The position numbers were made by a program, and so were the translations under genes. The notes beneath the pieces were generated by a model. It had not been told where the DNA came from and searched no databases. It saw only the letters and a list, made by a program, of their open reading frames with translations. This document shows positions 11,254 to 21,428 of a DNA stretch of 64,000 bases, piece by piece. Numbering within the stretch: position 1 is the stretch's first letter; every line of letters begins with the position of its first letter. Origin of the DNA: Coix lacryma-jobi var. lacryma-jobi (taxonomy: Eukaryota; Streptophyta; Magnoliopsida; Poales; Poaceae); the NCBI GenBank assembly GCA_009763385.1, contig CM019824.1, positions 108,084,660 through 108,148,659 on the forward strand, read 5' to 3'.

Positions 11254-12822
11254 CTACCGATCGGGGTCAACAGCGCCGGTCTTTCTCGCTCTATCAGAGG
11301 TTAATACCTTCATCTCGCCTTTGCCCTTGGGGTCATCTACATTAACCATGCTAATGGAGAAAGATACGGTATTCTGTGCAAAAGGGTTAGCATCAATCTT
11401 CATTTTTCCGTTGAACTTCAAATGACCATCCTGGATAGCCTTCTGGATCCACACCCTGAACACTCGGCAATCATTTATAGAATGAGATCTGGTGTTATGG
11501 AAACCACAATACTTCTTGTCTTTAACTCCTTCAGGGTGCAGCATGGGATGACCTTCCGGTAGCTTGATGCGCCCCTCTTTCACCAACAATTCGAATAGCT
11601 TATCCGATTTGGAAACATCAAAGTCGTAGGTACCCTTTTGCTGCCTCACCCATCGTTGATTGACTTGAATTGGCTCTTTCGCCCAGACCAACTCAGCTGC
11701 AACTATCTCATCTTCATCATCATACTCCATTGCTTCTTCTAAGAAACCCTGATACATTTCGCTAGCCACATCGCCTTTCTGGAATTGGTTGTTTCTTCTA
11801 AACCCCTGAGCTTGATTACTGATCATTGCCAATCATTGTGATAATTGCCCAAGATCATCAAACTCCATGCCGAATAACTTTTCCCTGATATTCGACAACA
11901 TGCCAGCTACAGCTATCCCTGGTAAATTCAGGGAATAGCAGAGATTTTTAGTCTCTCTGAATCTCCGCAAATATTCCTGTGATGTTTCAGTAGCTTTCAT
12001 TCTCAAACTCACGAGGTCGACCAACTTCTCCTCATTGGTACCCGTAAAGAAATACGCATGGAATTTCTGCCCCAATTCCGCACATGTTCCAATAGAATTC
12101 GCTGGTAGAGATGTGAAGCATGAGAAGGCTGGTCCTGTCAGTGATAACGGGAAGTACCAAATCCTCCAAGCTTCATCTGCAGATGCTTCCCCAAGCTGCA
12201 TCAAGTAACGGCTGATATGTTCTATAGTGCTAGTATCATCCTGGCTTGAAAACTTGGTGAGATCGGTGGGCGGTTTTACCCTCGGAGGAAGTGCCACTCG
12301 GTTATACCACTCTGGGTAAGGGGATTTGTAAGCGTAAGACTGATTCTTTGGCTTCAGGCCGAATTGATTTTGCATCATGTCAGCCATCCTTTGCATGATA
12401 AGGTCAATATTTGAATCAGGAACGCCGTGCTCTTGTCCTTCAAGAAATGCCCCAACTGAATTTTTATAGCCCAGATTCGGGAAAGCATCAATCGCATTGT
12501 AATCAACGAACTCCTGATACCCCTCTCCAAACACATTCTTTTGCAACCTATTTGTTGCTGGAGACACCCTGAATGCAGATTGTGGGATGTTTCCCGTCGT
12601 GCCGAATGCAAGTTGGTCATGAGTCGTGGGAGGTTGTTGCTTCTCGTGAGGAACCATCCCACCTCTGCTTGTACCAACTCCACCGTCTTCAGCAATCTTT
12701 TTCTGATGTTGGGGTACGGGGAATAACATTGGCCCCTGTATGGGGCCAGCGGCTTCCTCAAAACATTTATCAACTGCCGGGCTGAAAGTACTAACCATGA
12801 TGGCACGAAAAGTATTTAAGAA
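11254..12822 (-). pseudogene. gag: Tat-A gag capsid region
   Basis: A long minus-strand frame with one internal TGA (11833-11835), which fits CGA to TGA. It includes the conserved retrotransposon Gag block (WYFPLSLTGPAFSCFTSLP, then FHAYFFTGTNEEKLVDLVSLR, then QEYLRRFRETKNLCY) and the later CGFHNTRSHSINDC motif, a C-X-F-H-type zinc-binding block. Without the single stop this frame would be about 515 codons. Its length and order match Tat-C gag (51098-52405). Confidence 0.85.
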
Positions 12823-12825
12823 AGC

Positions 12826-13098
12826 TCATTGATGATTTGTCAAGGCCTCTGCCATAGCCTTGTACACCAGTTCAGATAATTTTTGAGCATCTTCCTCATC
12901 GGTGCTGTCGGATTGATGAGGAAGGAGAGTCCTTGGGAGTGACTGCTTCTGGAAAACCTTGTTACTCTTATTCTTAGAAAAGGACATCAAGCATTTGTGC
13001 TGAAACTCATCACATGCTTGTTGAACTAAATTTTTTAAGTCTCCTGGCAACTCATCCATGGTCACGTCCAGAACTTGAACGTTGTCGAACTCAGGCAT
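12826..13098 (-). pseudogene. gag: Tat-A gag N-terminus
   Basis: The start is chosen at 13098, about 40 bases inside the 5' LTR edge, matching the Tat-C start at 52872. It encodes an acidic N-terminus followed by a helical stretch (FQHKCLMSFSKNKSNKVF) also seen in Tat-C. A stop at 12826 separates it from the capsid region; this may be a frameshift. Confidence 0.7.
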
Positions 13099-13136
13099 CT
13101 TGGAATGTGATGTCCCACTGGGCGTGCCAAAAAGTG

Positions 13137-14427
13137 TGTTGGCACAAAATGTGGCGCACTGTGCCACACACACAACAAGCCGGAAAGCGTGGCTTCAATC
13201 GGGTGCCCGGACGGTTTGAAATCCGAAGACGTGCAAGTCGGTTTGACCTGAAAGCCGACAAGGGATAAAACTATGAGAATAAAACTGTCTACCAAGCATG
13301 TTTATAGAGTCATTCAGCTAATATAAAAAGAAAGCATGTAAAAGTATTGATTGCCGAATACACATGTAAGAAAAGACATGCTTGAACAAGTAAAAATAAA
13401 TTATAAATCGACATATAACCAAGCTCGGAAAACTAGCCGAATTGGGATCCATGAAGAAGGAACATGCAAACAAACACGATCAAACCAATCTAAAACCTGC
13501 ATCTGCCGCAGAATACCTAGTTTTATCGAAGCTCAAGCGTGATTGACATGTATGAACCCACAACACGTAACAATCTAGATTAGAAATTAATTCGGCCATC
13601 ATGATCATGCAATTTATAAGGGATGTCATGAAAACAACAATTATTGGAAACATAAGTAAACTTGTAAAGAAAGTCCGAACAAAGTCAATCTAGATTGGGC
13701 AAAAGAGTGTTACAAAATTAATTAAATCATGCAACACATGGTAACTTAATGAATCTACTAGATCTTGCCAAATCTAATAGAGCTGATAACTATCTCGCTT
13801 TTGCTAAACATACAAAGTAAACGCGTGCCGCACGGTATTTACTCATAAGCAAAACATAAGCAAAGACTTCTTGATTGCTAACAAAGATACACCGCACGAC
13901 CATTGGAAACAAAGAAGACTAGTTGCATCAAATCTAAATCCACCGCATGATACTAGACATGATAACAAGGTTGTCGGAACTTACGGAGGTCGATAGATCG
14001 ATGATTCCTCTCGAAGAACTCGACGACACAACAAAGGACTCGAAGATGGCACAAGGCCGGTTTGTATTGATATGGTTGTGAACCCTTTTTACAAAAGCCA
14101 AGGGTTTATATTTATACCCTGGACACAATATGAGTCCTAAGAGGACACGACTATGAAACGTTAAAGGAAAATACAACATTTTTGGCCTTCGACTCCCTTC
14201 GGAATCTTCATTGCCTTAACTGTCGCAATTTTGTTGCTCGATCGGCTCTTGCTTCCGTCGCTTCAACGGAAACCCCCCTTTTCTCAGAATAGCCGACCGC
14301 ATAAGCAGTTGTCGAATCCTTGGAAATTAGCCGACCGCATGGACACTTGCCGAATGCCTCAAACGCCCATCTCCGCACACTGGCCCATCTGTCATCTTCT
14401 TTTGCGTGCGAAAATCTGGTGTTAACA
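13137..14427 (-). repeat. Tat-A 5' LTR
   Basis: Plus-strand edges are TGTTGGCAC at 13137 and GTGTTAACA at 14427, giving 1291 bp with TG...CA ends. The LTR shares the Tat-C LTR layout, including repeated ccgcacgatactag-type blocks and the tataccctgg ... gtcctaagaggacacga stretch. The primer binding site, TGGCACGCCC on the minus strand, is next to it at about 13118-13130. No gene lies inside. Confidence 0.85.
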
Positions 14428-15400
14428 AGCCGCCCTTCTTCTTCTTCCTAGTCTTGTTCTTCGGCTTGGCCTTGCACCTGGAGTTGCGATTCTTGTCGGG
14501 GAAGCTTTTGTCGCGCTTGGGGCAGCTTGCGATGAAGTGATCGGGATCTCCACACCCGTAGCAGCCCTCACGTGCACCACCACACCGGCGGTTCAAGCGG
14601 TTGTTGTGAAACCACGAAAACCGGGTGATGATGAGGGTGAGCTCGTCGTCGTCCAACGCCTTCACTTGCTCCTCTGTGACTGAATGCAAAGAGGATAGAG
14701 CAAAGAGAGGTGGTCAAGTGTCAGCGGAAAGAGTCGATCCAGCCTTGCCTAAGACCAAAGCCATGGAATGTTAAGATGGGTTCTTCAGCTTGGCCAGAGT
14801 CAAGTGATCGATCTTGGTGGACTTGAGCTTGCTGAATAGCTCGTCCATGGTGAGGGTGTCATAGGCAGGAGACTCTATGATCGTCGACACCTTCACCTCC
14901 CATACATTCCGATCCATGGCATATAGCAACTTGAGCGCCCTCTCATGATCATCATAAGGTAGGTTGGCCCGATTGGCACACATCTTGTTCACAATTGTTT
15001 GGAAATGAGTGAACATAGCGTCAATCGTCTCTCCCTCCAACTAAACAAAGTTCTCGTATTCCCTCTTGTATGTCTCAAAGAGTCTGGTCTTGACCTGAGC
15101 GGTCCCCTCGTGATAGCTTTGAAGCTTCACCCAGATCTCTCTAGCAGTCTGAAGCTCGGAAACACGCTCGAACTCAGAAAGGGAGATGTTGTCCAAAAGC
15201 GCATTATGGGCCTTAAAGTTGGCCTCATGATGGTCAATCTGGTGTTGACCCACATGAGCCGCAAGAACCACATAATCGACATCCTCGCATATCTCCTAAA
15301 CAGAAGATCCGATGCTGTTGAGATAAGCACGCATCCGAATCTTCCAATAGAGATAGTTCGTCCCATCGAAATAGGGTGCCTTGTCGTTCCCTCGATCCAT
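14428..15400 (-). pseudogene. gag: SIRE-A gag (Ty1/copia), broken by Tat-A
   Basis: Minus-strand copia Gag. The start is at 15400, giving an N-terminus MDRGNDKAPYFDGTNY typical of SIRE-type Gag. The UBN2-like capsid region (EIWVKLQSYHEGTAQVKTRLFETYKREY) runs to about 15041. A CCHC knuckle (CYGCGDPDHFIASCP) lies at about 14515-14560, followed by a Lys-rich tail. TAG codons interrupt the frame near 15296 and 15042. The 3' part of the gene, with pol, is displaced beyond Tat-A and so outside the window. Confidence 0.85.
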
Positions 15401-15457
15401 GTTGCCCTTAGGATCCGAAACCGATTAAGGTAGGGTAGATCTGAAACCGATACTTAT

Positions 15458-16095
15458 TGAAGGACCAGATTGGCGACCAGAGGGGGGTGAATGGGAGCCT
15501 CAAATTTCTTCTCGAGAAATAGATGGCCCTTGTCCTAGAAAATCTCCCCAAAAGTGAAGACTCAAAACAACTGGTGAGTTCACGACCTATGAATAGGTGG
15601 AAACCCTAGGAGATGTCCTAGTGGTACAGCGGAACTACCGGAGAATGCCCAAAACCAAGTGCCAAAGCCACGGAGCAAAACTGCACAAACAACATGTTCA
15701 CGGACTGTCCGCCGTCACGGTGCCGGACTGTCCGCAGTTCAATGTCGGACTGTCCGCGCCTGGGTTCCGGACTGTCCGCCGGCAAAACTCTAGAAAACAG
15801 ACTGTTCTACAACAGTCCTGGACAGGTCCCGGACTGTCCACGGGTTTGTACTGCGGACTGTTCGTCGGTCACCTGACCAGGAACAGTCAGGGGGCTGCGC
15901 CCGACTGCCTGTGCCAAAACTCGATGCATGGACTGTTCGTGCCTAAGGTGGCGGACTATCCGCCAATGCCCAGAAAGCTGAAAACACCTCGGGTCAAAAC
16001 CAAAATCGGTTGCAACTCGACCAAATCAGATGGGGCTTCAACCAAACTTATCCTAAGTGTTCTTCTATGTATTGGGGTGCTAATCCTAAGAAATC
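15458..16095 (-). repeat. SIRE-A 5' LTR, partial
   Basis: Begins TGAAGGACC at 15458, with a degenerate tRNA-Met-type primer site immediately to its left (about 15443-15455). It carries the gaccagaggggggtgaatggg head common to grass SIRE LTRs and then about nine copies of a CGGACTGTCCG-type palindrome between 15704 and 15965. It stops where another SIRE LTR starts at 16096. Confidence 0.8.
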
Positions 16096-17233
16096 TGAAG
16101 GATCGAGAATGCTAAACAGAGGCGACCGGAGGGGGGGTGAATGGGAGCCCAAAATAATTCTTTCGATACTTAGGCTATTGTCCCAAAATTCAACACCGAA
16201 AGCTTTGAACCCAAACGTGATGCCCACGACCCTCAGAGTGAAGGTGGATGATCCCTAGGATCACAGCGAGGCACCACCAAAGAGAGCAACCGGAAACTCA
16301 CACATTCCAAATTGAGTTCTCACCCAAAAACCTAACCCCGGAGCGTAGATGGAAAGCTAGCTCGAGATTCCCACAAATACCTATGCCAACACGTGACAAA
16401 GATACTTAGAGAGGTTTCTTGGTGAACTCAAGGATCAAACGAGAAGACCAAAAACCAACCGGAAAAGATGGGAGAGCAAATGCACTGAAGAGAGTCAACC
16501 TTCAGCATCCCGGACTATCCGCCCTTGTGTCGGACTGTCCGCTGGTCAAATTGAGAAAAACACAAACCTGCTGAACACCCCCTGCTCGAGCCCGGACTGT
16601 CCGCGGGTTACAACTGCAGACTGTCCGCTGGTCTCCCGAGCCCAAAATGTCGAGGCGCACAACCACTGCTCCGGCTGAGTCCCCAACGCCCGGACTGTCC
16701 GCGCCGCTGTGGCAGACTGTCCGCGGCTGTGCAGAGAGGGCGAAAAATTTCGCCTCTCTCCCAAAATCTTCTCAAATCCAACTCAAATCAAAATCACTCG
16801 ATCCCAAATTTGGAGAAGACGATCACTAGGTAGTTGGAAGACTAACCTTAGGAAATCATCTGCTCAAATCAACTCAAACTCCAGGAAATCGAAGAGCTAG
16901 GTGCAAGAATGAAAAAGCCACCACGAATGTCAAATCGACTCAATCTACTTGTTTGTGAGGTTTGAGTTAAATTCCTTCGGTGACAATGATGTCCTCACAT
17001 CAAAGAACAAGTAGGTTCAAACGGTTTCGAAAGCGAGGCAGCGTAGAGGGAGATCGAGCGATGGGAAAAACGTGGAGAAAAGATGAACGTGAAGAACAAC
17101 TCAAGAATGTGAATCACACCCATGAATTCTAGCCGAAAATCATCCCCACGAGAAGACAACAGGATTACGATCCCATTTCCTCAAAATCTCCAAGTACACA
17201 GAGGTATTGTGCCACTCTGCAGATCTCAGTAGA
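16096..17233 (-). repeat. SIRE-B LTR, truncated by Tat-B
   Basis: A second LTR start (TGAAGGATCGAG) lies inside the SIRE-A LTR, and its sequence follows the SIRE-D LTR for about 1.1 kb, including the atgcccacgaccct block and several GGACTGTCCGC palindromes (16511-16730). It breaks off at 17233 against the Tat-B LTR. The remainder is not found in the window. Its target duplication would be aaatc at 16091-16095. Confidence 0.8.
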
Positions 17234-17806
17234 TGTTGGCGTTTCATAGCGTCACTACCAAGAATATAGTTGGAATCTATCCCTGGCAACGACGCTAGAA
17301 AGCCAGTTGGTATGCGTAACACACACAGACAAATCTGCAAGCGCACGGATATCGTTGTAGCTTTCCCCCAGGAGTATTCCGGGGTATCGTATTTATATCC
17401 TCAGGGAAGTAATGTGTAAAGAGTTTAATAATTGACGATCATGTATCTACTAACTTAGTGTACCAACTAGACTAAAGTTGGGGTAAACGGTAGCATATAT
17501 GATTGATAGATTAATGATACACCGGAGAACTCCATAAAAAGATAAAGAGCAGAAAAGCACAGTTGGGAGGTCATTGGAAGAGTTCAAGGTTCCTATATAC
17601 ATCTCCATTACTGTGGTTCTAATCTAGATCTACCCAAGGGATTAACTAAAGCAAAGGTCAAACATAATGATCACACCATGACACTTTGGAGCAGCAGTTC
17701 CTTTTTGGTTCTCGAAGAGACTGGGAAGGGTTAACCGGGAGAAGGCTACCAAAAGCTCTACGAAACACCAACCCGAACGTGGTGGAATACAAAGGCCTGG
17801 TCAGAG

Positions 17807-19061
17807 TGTTGGTATAAATTAACGCACACTCTACTTTATCGGCAAGCGCACAGATAAAATCTACCGATGTAGCACTTCACCGGAGTAACCCAGTTTTAAT
17901 ATCGAACCCAAAGGAACGGATAGTGTTATGCCTTAAAGTCTAACCCCTGATTAGCTAACGAGGACGGAGAATCTAGAAGTATAGAGGGGATCACTAAGGT
18001 TGTCTAATTCCAATTTAAGAGTGATATGATTATATTATTCTTAGTGGGGAAGTTGCCATAAAAGGTCAAAAACAGAGTATGAGTCTTTTATGCAAATGTA
18101 TAATCCTATAGAGCCTACACACGGGTAAGTGGACTATAGAAGAATCAACAAGGCTATAAGAGTCACCCTTGCGAACAACCACTACTACCGGCGTTATAGG
18201 AGGCATTTATGAGCTATCAAGTCTAAGCACCACGCTTAAACTATCCAACTACTCTAACTCTAGAATGACTAGAATTAAAGTACTCAAAAGAGAGTCATAA
18301 ACCTTAAGAATAATAAGAACAATGGCTCAAACATAAATATAGACGTTGATTACTGAAACAATCGCTGAAGCTAGTTGAAGATGAACTTGAATCCGCAGGT
18401 ACAAGATGAAGAAGTTGATCCGACAGGCCGAAGCTCCTTCTTGATCTCTTCCTCTCTCTCTCTCTCTTCTAGTTCTAGTATAAGACTAGGTTCTAAACCT
18501 AAACTAGAGGGGTAACTAGTCTTCTACTTGAAAGCTAGCTCTTGAAGTCTCTTCTAGGGTTTCTGAATGAGGCGTAGGCTTTTCTGAAGAGAGACTTGAT
18601 CTACCCTAGGGCCTGGGGGCCTGTTTATATAGCCCTGAGGGATCAATCGCGGCCGTTAGATCAAACCGACTTCACGTAGGGCTGAGATGAGTCCTCAGGG
18701 TCGGTGGAGGAAGGTTCCAGAAGGAGGAGGCGTGGGGGCGCGGGACCGAACCGACCGGTGGGCCCACCAGACCGGTCGGTCCCACCTATCGGGGTCTCGG
18801 GGTGCCCCGCCTCATGGAGTCCTCTGGTGTCCTCTGGAGTCTTCTGGAGAATTTTTGACTTGGCGGTGGAGTAATCTACCGTCGGTTTCCTTCTAGGAGA
18901 AGTAATCAGTGCTGTTTTCCTGTTTAGTCCTTGCAGAATCAAAATTCACCATAACTCGTGGAATATTGTCAATTAAAACCCTAAACCTTTATTGGTGATT
19001 GCATTCATGCCCTTTTCATATTTATTAATCCTTTAATTTTGATAGATAACCAGTGTCAACA
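17807..19061. mobile_element. Solo LTR of a Tat-like element
   Basis: TGTTGGTATAAA at 17807 and GTGTCAACA at 19061 are matched TG...CA ends, 1255 bp apart. The flanks are CAGAG (17802-17806) and CGGAG (19062-19066), a target duplication with one change. The Tat-B LTR resumes on either side. No internal domain is present, so unequal recombination between two LTRs is the likely origin. It includes a ctctctctctctc microsatellite near 18452-18468. Confidence 0.78.
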
Positions 19062-19600
19062 CGGAGCTGTCACCTCCGGGGCTACCACAACTATCCGTGG
19101 GGTTGGGCGCAACCTCAGGAAACTGATAGTCTAGACACCACGTCTATAATACTGATTACTACTCTAGCCACATATAATAACTAGAGCACTCGGTCGAGCG
19201 GAGATCCCATGCCAACGTGCAAAACATTAAACTAACCATGCTTTAGCTAAAACATAAGGTAAGAACTAGTTAACCATGTAAGCGATTCATGTAACTAGAG
19301 AAGATAAATATATTGAATACTCGAGTCTTACAAAGAAGCGATACAAGATTATACCGATCCTCCGAGGACTCCTTCAGAACTTGAGCATCTCTCCCTCACT
19401 CTCAACTAGAACTATTCTACTACTACATCTTGGCAATATGATGAAGAGGACTCCTTGTGGTGTGTATGATGATCATGAAGATGATGAGATGATTATGAAG
19501 ATGGAGAGGGCCTATTTATATAGTGGAGGTGCCTGGAGGGGGTGGAAAACCTCTCCTCCTCCTTTGAAAGGTGCAAAACTGACCACTCGGGGTGAGCTAA

Positions 19601-19949
19601 GGCCCTGTTTGGTTGGGCTTTTGGCTTTGGCTTTTGGCCCCAAAAGCCAAAAGCCCATCCAAAGGGGTGCTGCTGGAGGTGGCTTTTGCAGAAGCTGGAG
19701 CTTTTCCGTAGTACATTTTTGAAAGCTGCTTTGACCCTGCTTTTGGCTTTTGGCTTTCAGCTTTTCAAAATAGGTGAAATAAAAAACGTTTTCATAATTA
19801 TTTAAAAAAACAAAACTAGAAGATATACTTTATACTTGTTTAACCAAACAGCTTTCAGTTTTTCCACAGCTCACGGCCCACAGTAGCTTTTCCATAGCTC
19901 ACAGCCACAACAGCTTTTTCTCACAGCCACAGCTCAACCAAACAGGGCC
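19601..19949. mobile_element. Tourist-like (PIF/Harbinger) MITE
   Basis: A 349-bp insert with 15-bp perfect terminal inverted repeats, GGCCCTGTTTGGTTG and its complement, continuing imperfectly inward. It is flanked by TAA on both sides (19598-19600 and 19950-19952). TAA duplications and the GGCCCTGTTTGG end fit Tourist/PIF-Harbinger elements of grasses. The interior has many copies of gcttttggc / agccaaaag and could fold into a long hairpin. No coding capacity. Confidence 0.9.
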
Positions 19950-20367
19950 TAAATATGGTAACCACCACCACCGACTTATACATGGAGGCATGCAACCGAC
20001 TGCAAAATGGGTGGCCGAGAGGAGCCGGTGGTGGTGCGGCCACACCATGGGTGCGCCCGCACCGTTTCTGGAACGCCTCATCACCGCCTCTCTCTTGTGG
20101 GCCGTGGACTTGATGCTCTTGCATGTTATGGTGGTTTCCAGCCCAAATATGGTGTTTGATGGGCTTCTTTCTTTATTTCTTGATTTTACGCCTTGCCGAA
20201 AAGCGTATTCTTCTTGCCTTTTCCATGGTATTCTTTGATTACTCCTGCAACATATGTGAATCACCAAAACTTGTGGATCTCGTTAGATATAGAAGCCCTA
20301 ATTCTAGTTTGGTGATCATTTCATGTGAAAGTTGGTGGTTATAAATAGGCAATAAGGACCGCCAACA

Positions 20368-21119
20368 AGCTCCCCCACACTTAAACTTTGCTCGTCCTGG
20401 AGCAAACAAAAATTTGATTATGATACATGACTTCAAAAAGATGTGATGCTAGTATAAAAATTGTTCCATGTCATTCCTCATACCTGTGGATTTTAAAGTG
20501 TCTACCATGTCGCCTGAGCGGTTGAAAAGCGGAACGACTGAGACACCAAGTCATCACTTTCCTTCTATGCAGCATACTTGGAGTTTTTGTTGTAACTTTT
20601 TGCAATTGAAAACTTAGATCATACTCCTCCTCAAATGGTACTCTCAAGTCAATCAATGGTGTATCTATCCTTAACAAACGCATTTGAATTTGCCTTCTTT
20701 TTCATCATACCATCTAAAAAGGCTTATGTGGAGTTCTGGGTAGGGATAAAAAGAGAGGCATACTTGTATCACATGATAGTGCTAAATTAAAAACCGGATC
20801 CAAGGAGATGCAAGTCAAACACTTTGATCATAATGTGCAAGTGTGTGGAAAAATTTAGTGGCTAACCTAATTCTATTTTGCTCCTTGAAACATCATCTCT
20901 TTTGTTGAACTTTTGAGAACATATGCTCAGGATGACATGGGCTATCTTGTTCTTCTCTTTTTTTTGGTGGGTATGAAGATACCCCTAATTCTACTTTGGG
21001 CACTTGCCCATTTTTTTATATCATTATTTTTTTTGTGGGTATGGAGATACCCCTAATTCTACTTCGAGCACTTGCCCATTTTTTCATATAATTTTTTTTC
21101 TTTTTGCATAGCCCATACC
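20368..21119 (-). mobile_element. Tat-B internal region, noncoding 3' part
   Basis: Follows the 3' LTR polypurine tract and has no open frame of note. It ends at ATACC (21115-21119), the target site for the insertion that follows; the same ATACC and Tat-B-like DNA resume at 61210. Long noncoding stretches between pol and the 3' LTR are usual in Tat elements. Confidence 0.6.
20955..21094. repeat. Tandem duplication with a small hairpin
   Basis: Two copies of about 68 bp share the order GGGTAT-loop-ATACCCC, taattctact, gcacttgccc and a T-run. The loop is gaag in the first copy and ggag in the second, leaving both 6-bp stems intact. Confidence 0.75.
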
Positions 21120-21428
21120 TGTAACACCCGGTTTTCCAAAGAATACCATGTGCCCACTATATGTGTGCCCAGGAAGTCCACAAGACACCTCATGAAAAAG
21201 GGGGAGATCAAAGAGATGACTCAAATTTTTAAATACATATCTTTGTGAAAGGTTGTCATCAATTACCAAAAGGGGGAGATTGAAAGTCCTTGTTTGGTTT
21301 TGGGTAATTGATGTCACCTAGGGTACTTACCTCTGTCATGAGGTGTTTATGAGCTAGGTTGGCACACACCAAGTGCGGGAGCCAGATGATGATCATGGTA
21401 TTGATGGTGATGACCAAAAGATGGATCA

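Larger units (their letters stand above)
10815..14427 (-). mobile_element. Tat-A: Ty3/gypsy Tat relic, 5' part
   Basis: Minus-strand element with its 5' LTR at 13137-14427, primer binding site, and gag running leftwards until Tekay-1 interrupts it at 10814. Pol and 3' LTR must lie left of the window. Gag and LTR resemble Tat-C but are clearly diverged, so it is a sister family. It ends GTTAACA at 14427 and is inserted in the gag of SIRE-A; the duplication would begin agccg at 14428. Confidence 0.85.
17234..20367 (-). repeat. Tat-B 3' LTR, interrupted by a solo LTR and a MITE
   Basis: Plus-strand edges are TGTTGGCG at 17234 and CCGCCAACA at 20367, an inverted TGTTGGCG/CGCCAACA pair. The gcaagcgcacggatatcgtt block near 17338 is typical of Tat-lineage LTRs in grasses. 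A polypurine tract on the minus strand (rc of 20368-20386, GTGTGGGGGAGCT) abuts the right edge, which makes this the 3' LTR of a minus-strand element. Without the nested solo LTR and MITE it is about 1.5 kb. No gene is present. Confidence 0.8.

Noticed and set aside
15458..17233. One continuous SIRE LTR
   Set aside because: A second LTR head starts at 16096 with its own gaggcgaccggagggggg block, so there are two LTR copies.
18452..18468. Regulatory CT-rich promoter of a host gene
   Set aside because: Lies within the solo LTR and is a simple ct microsatellite.
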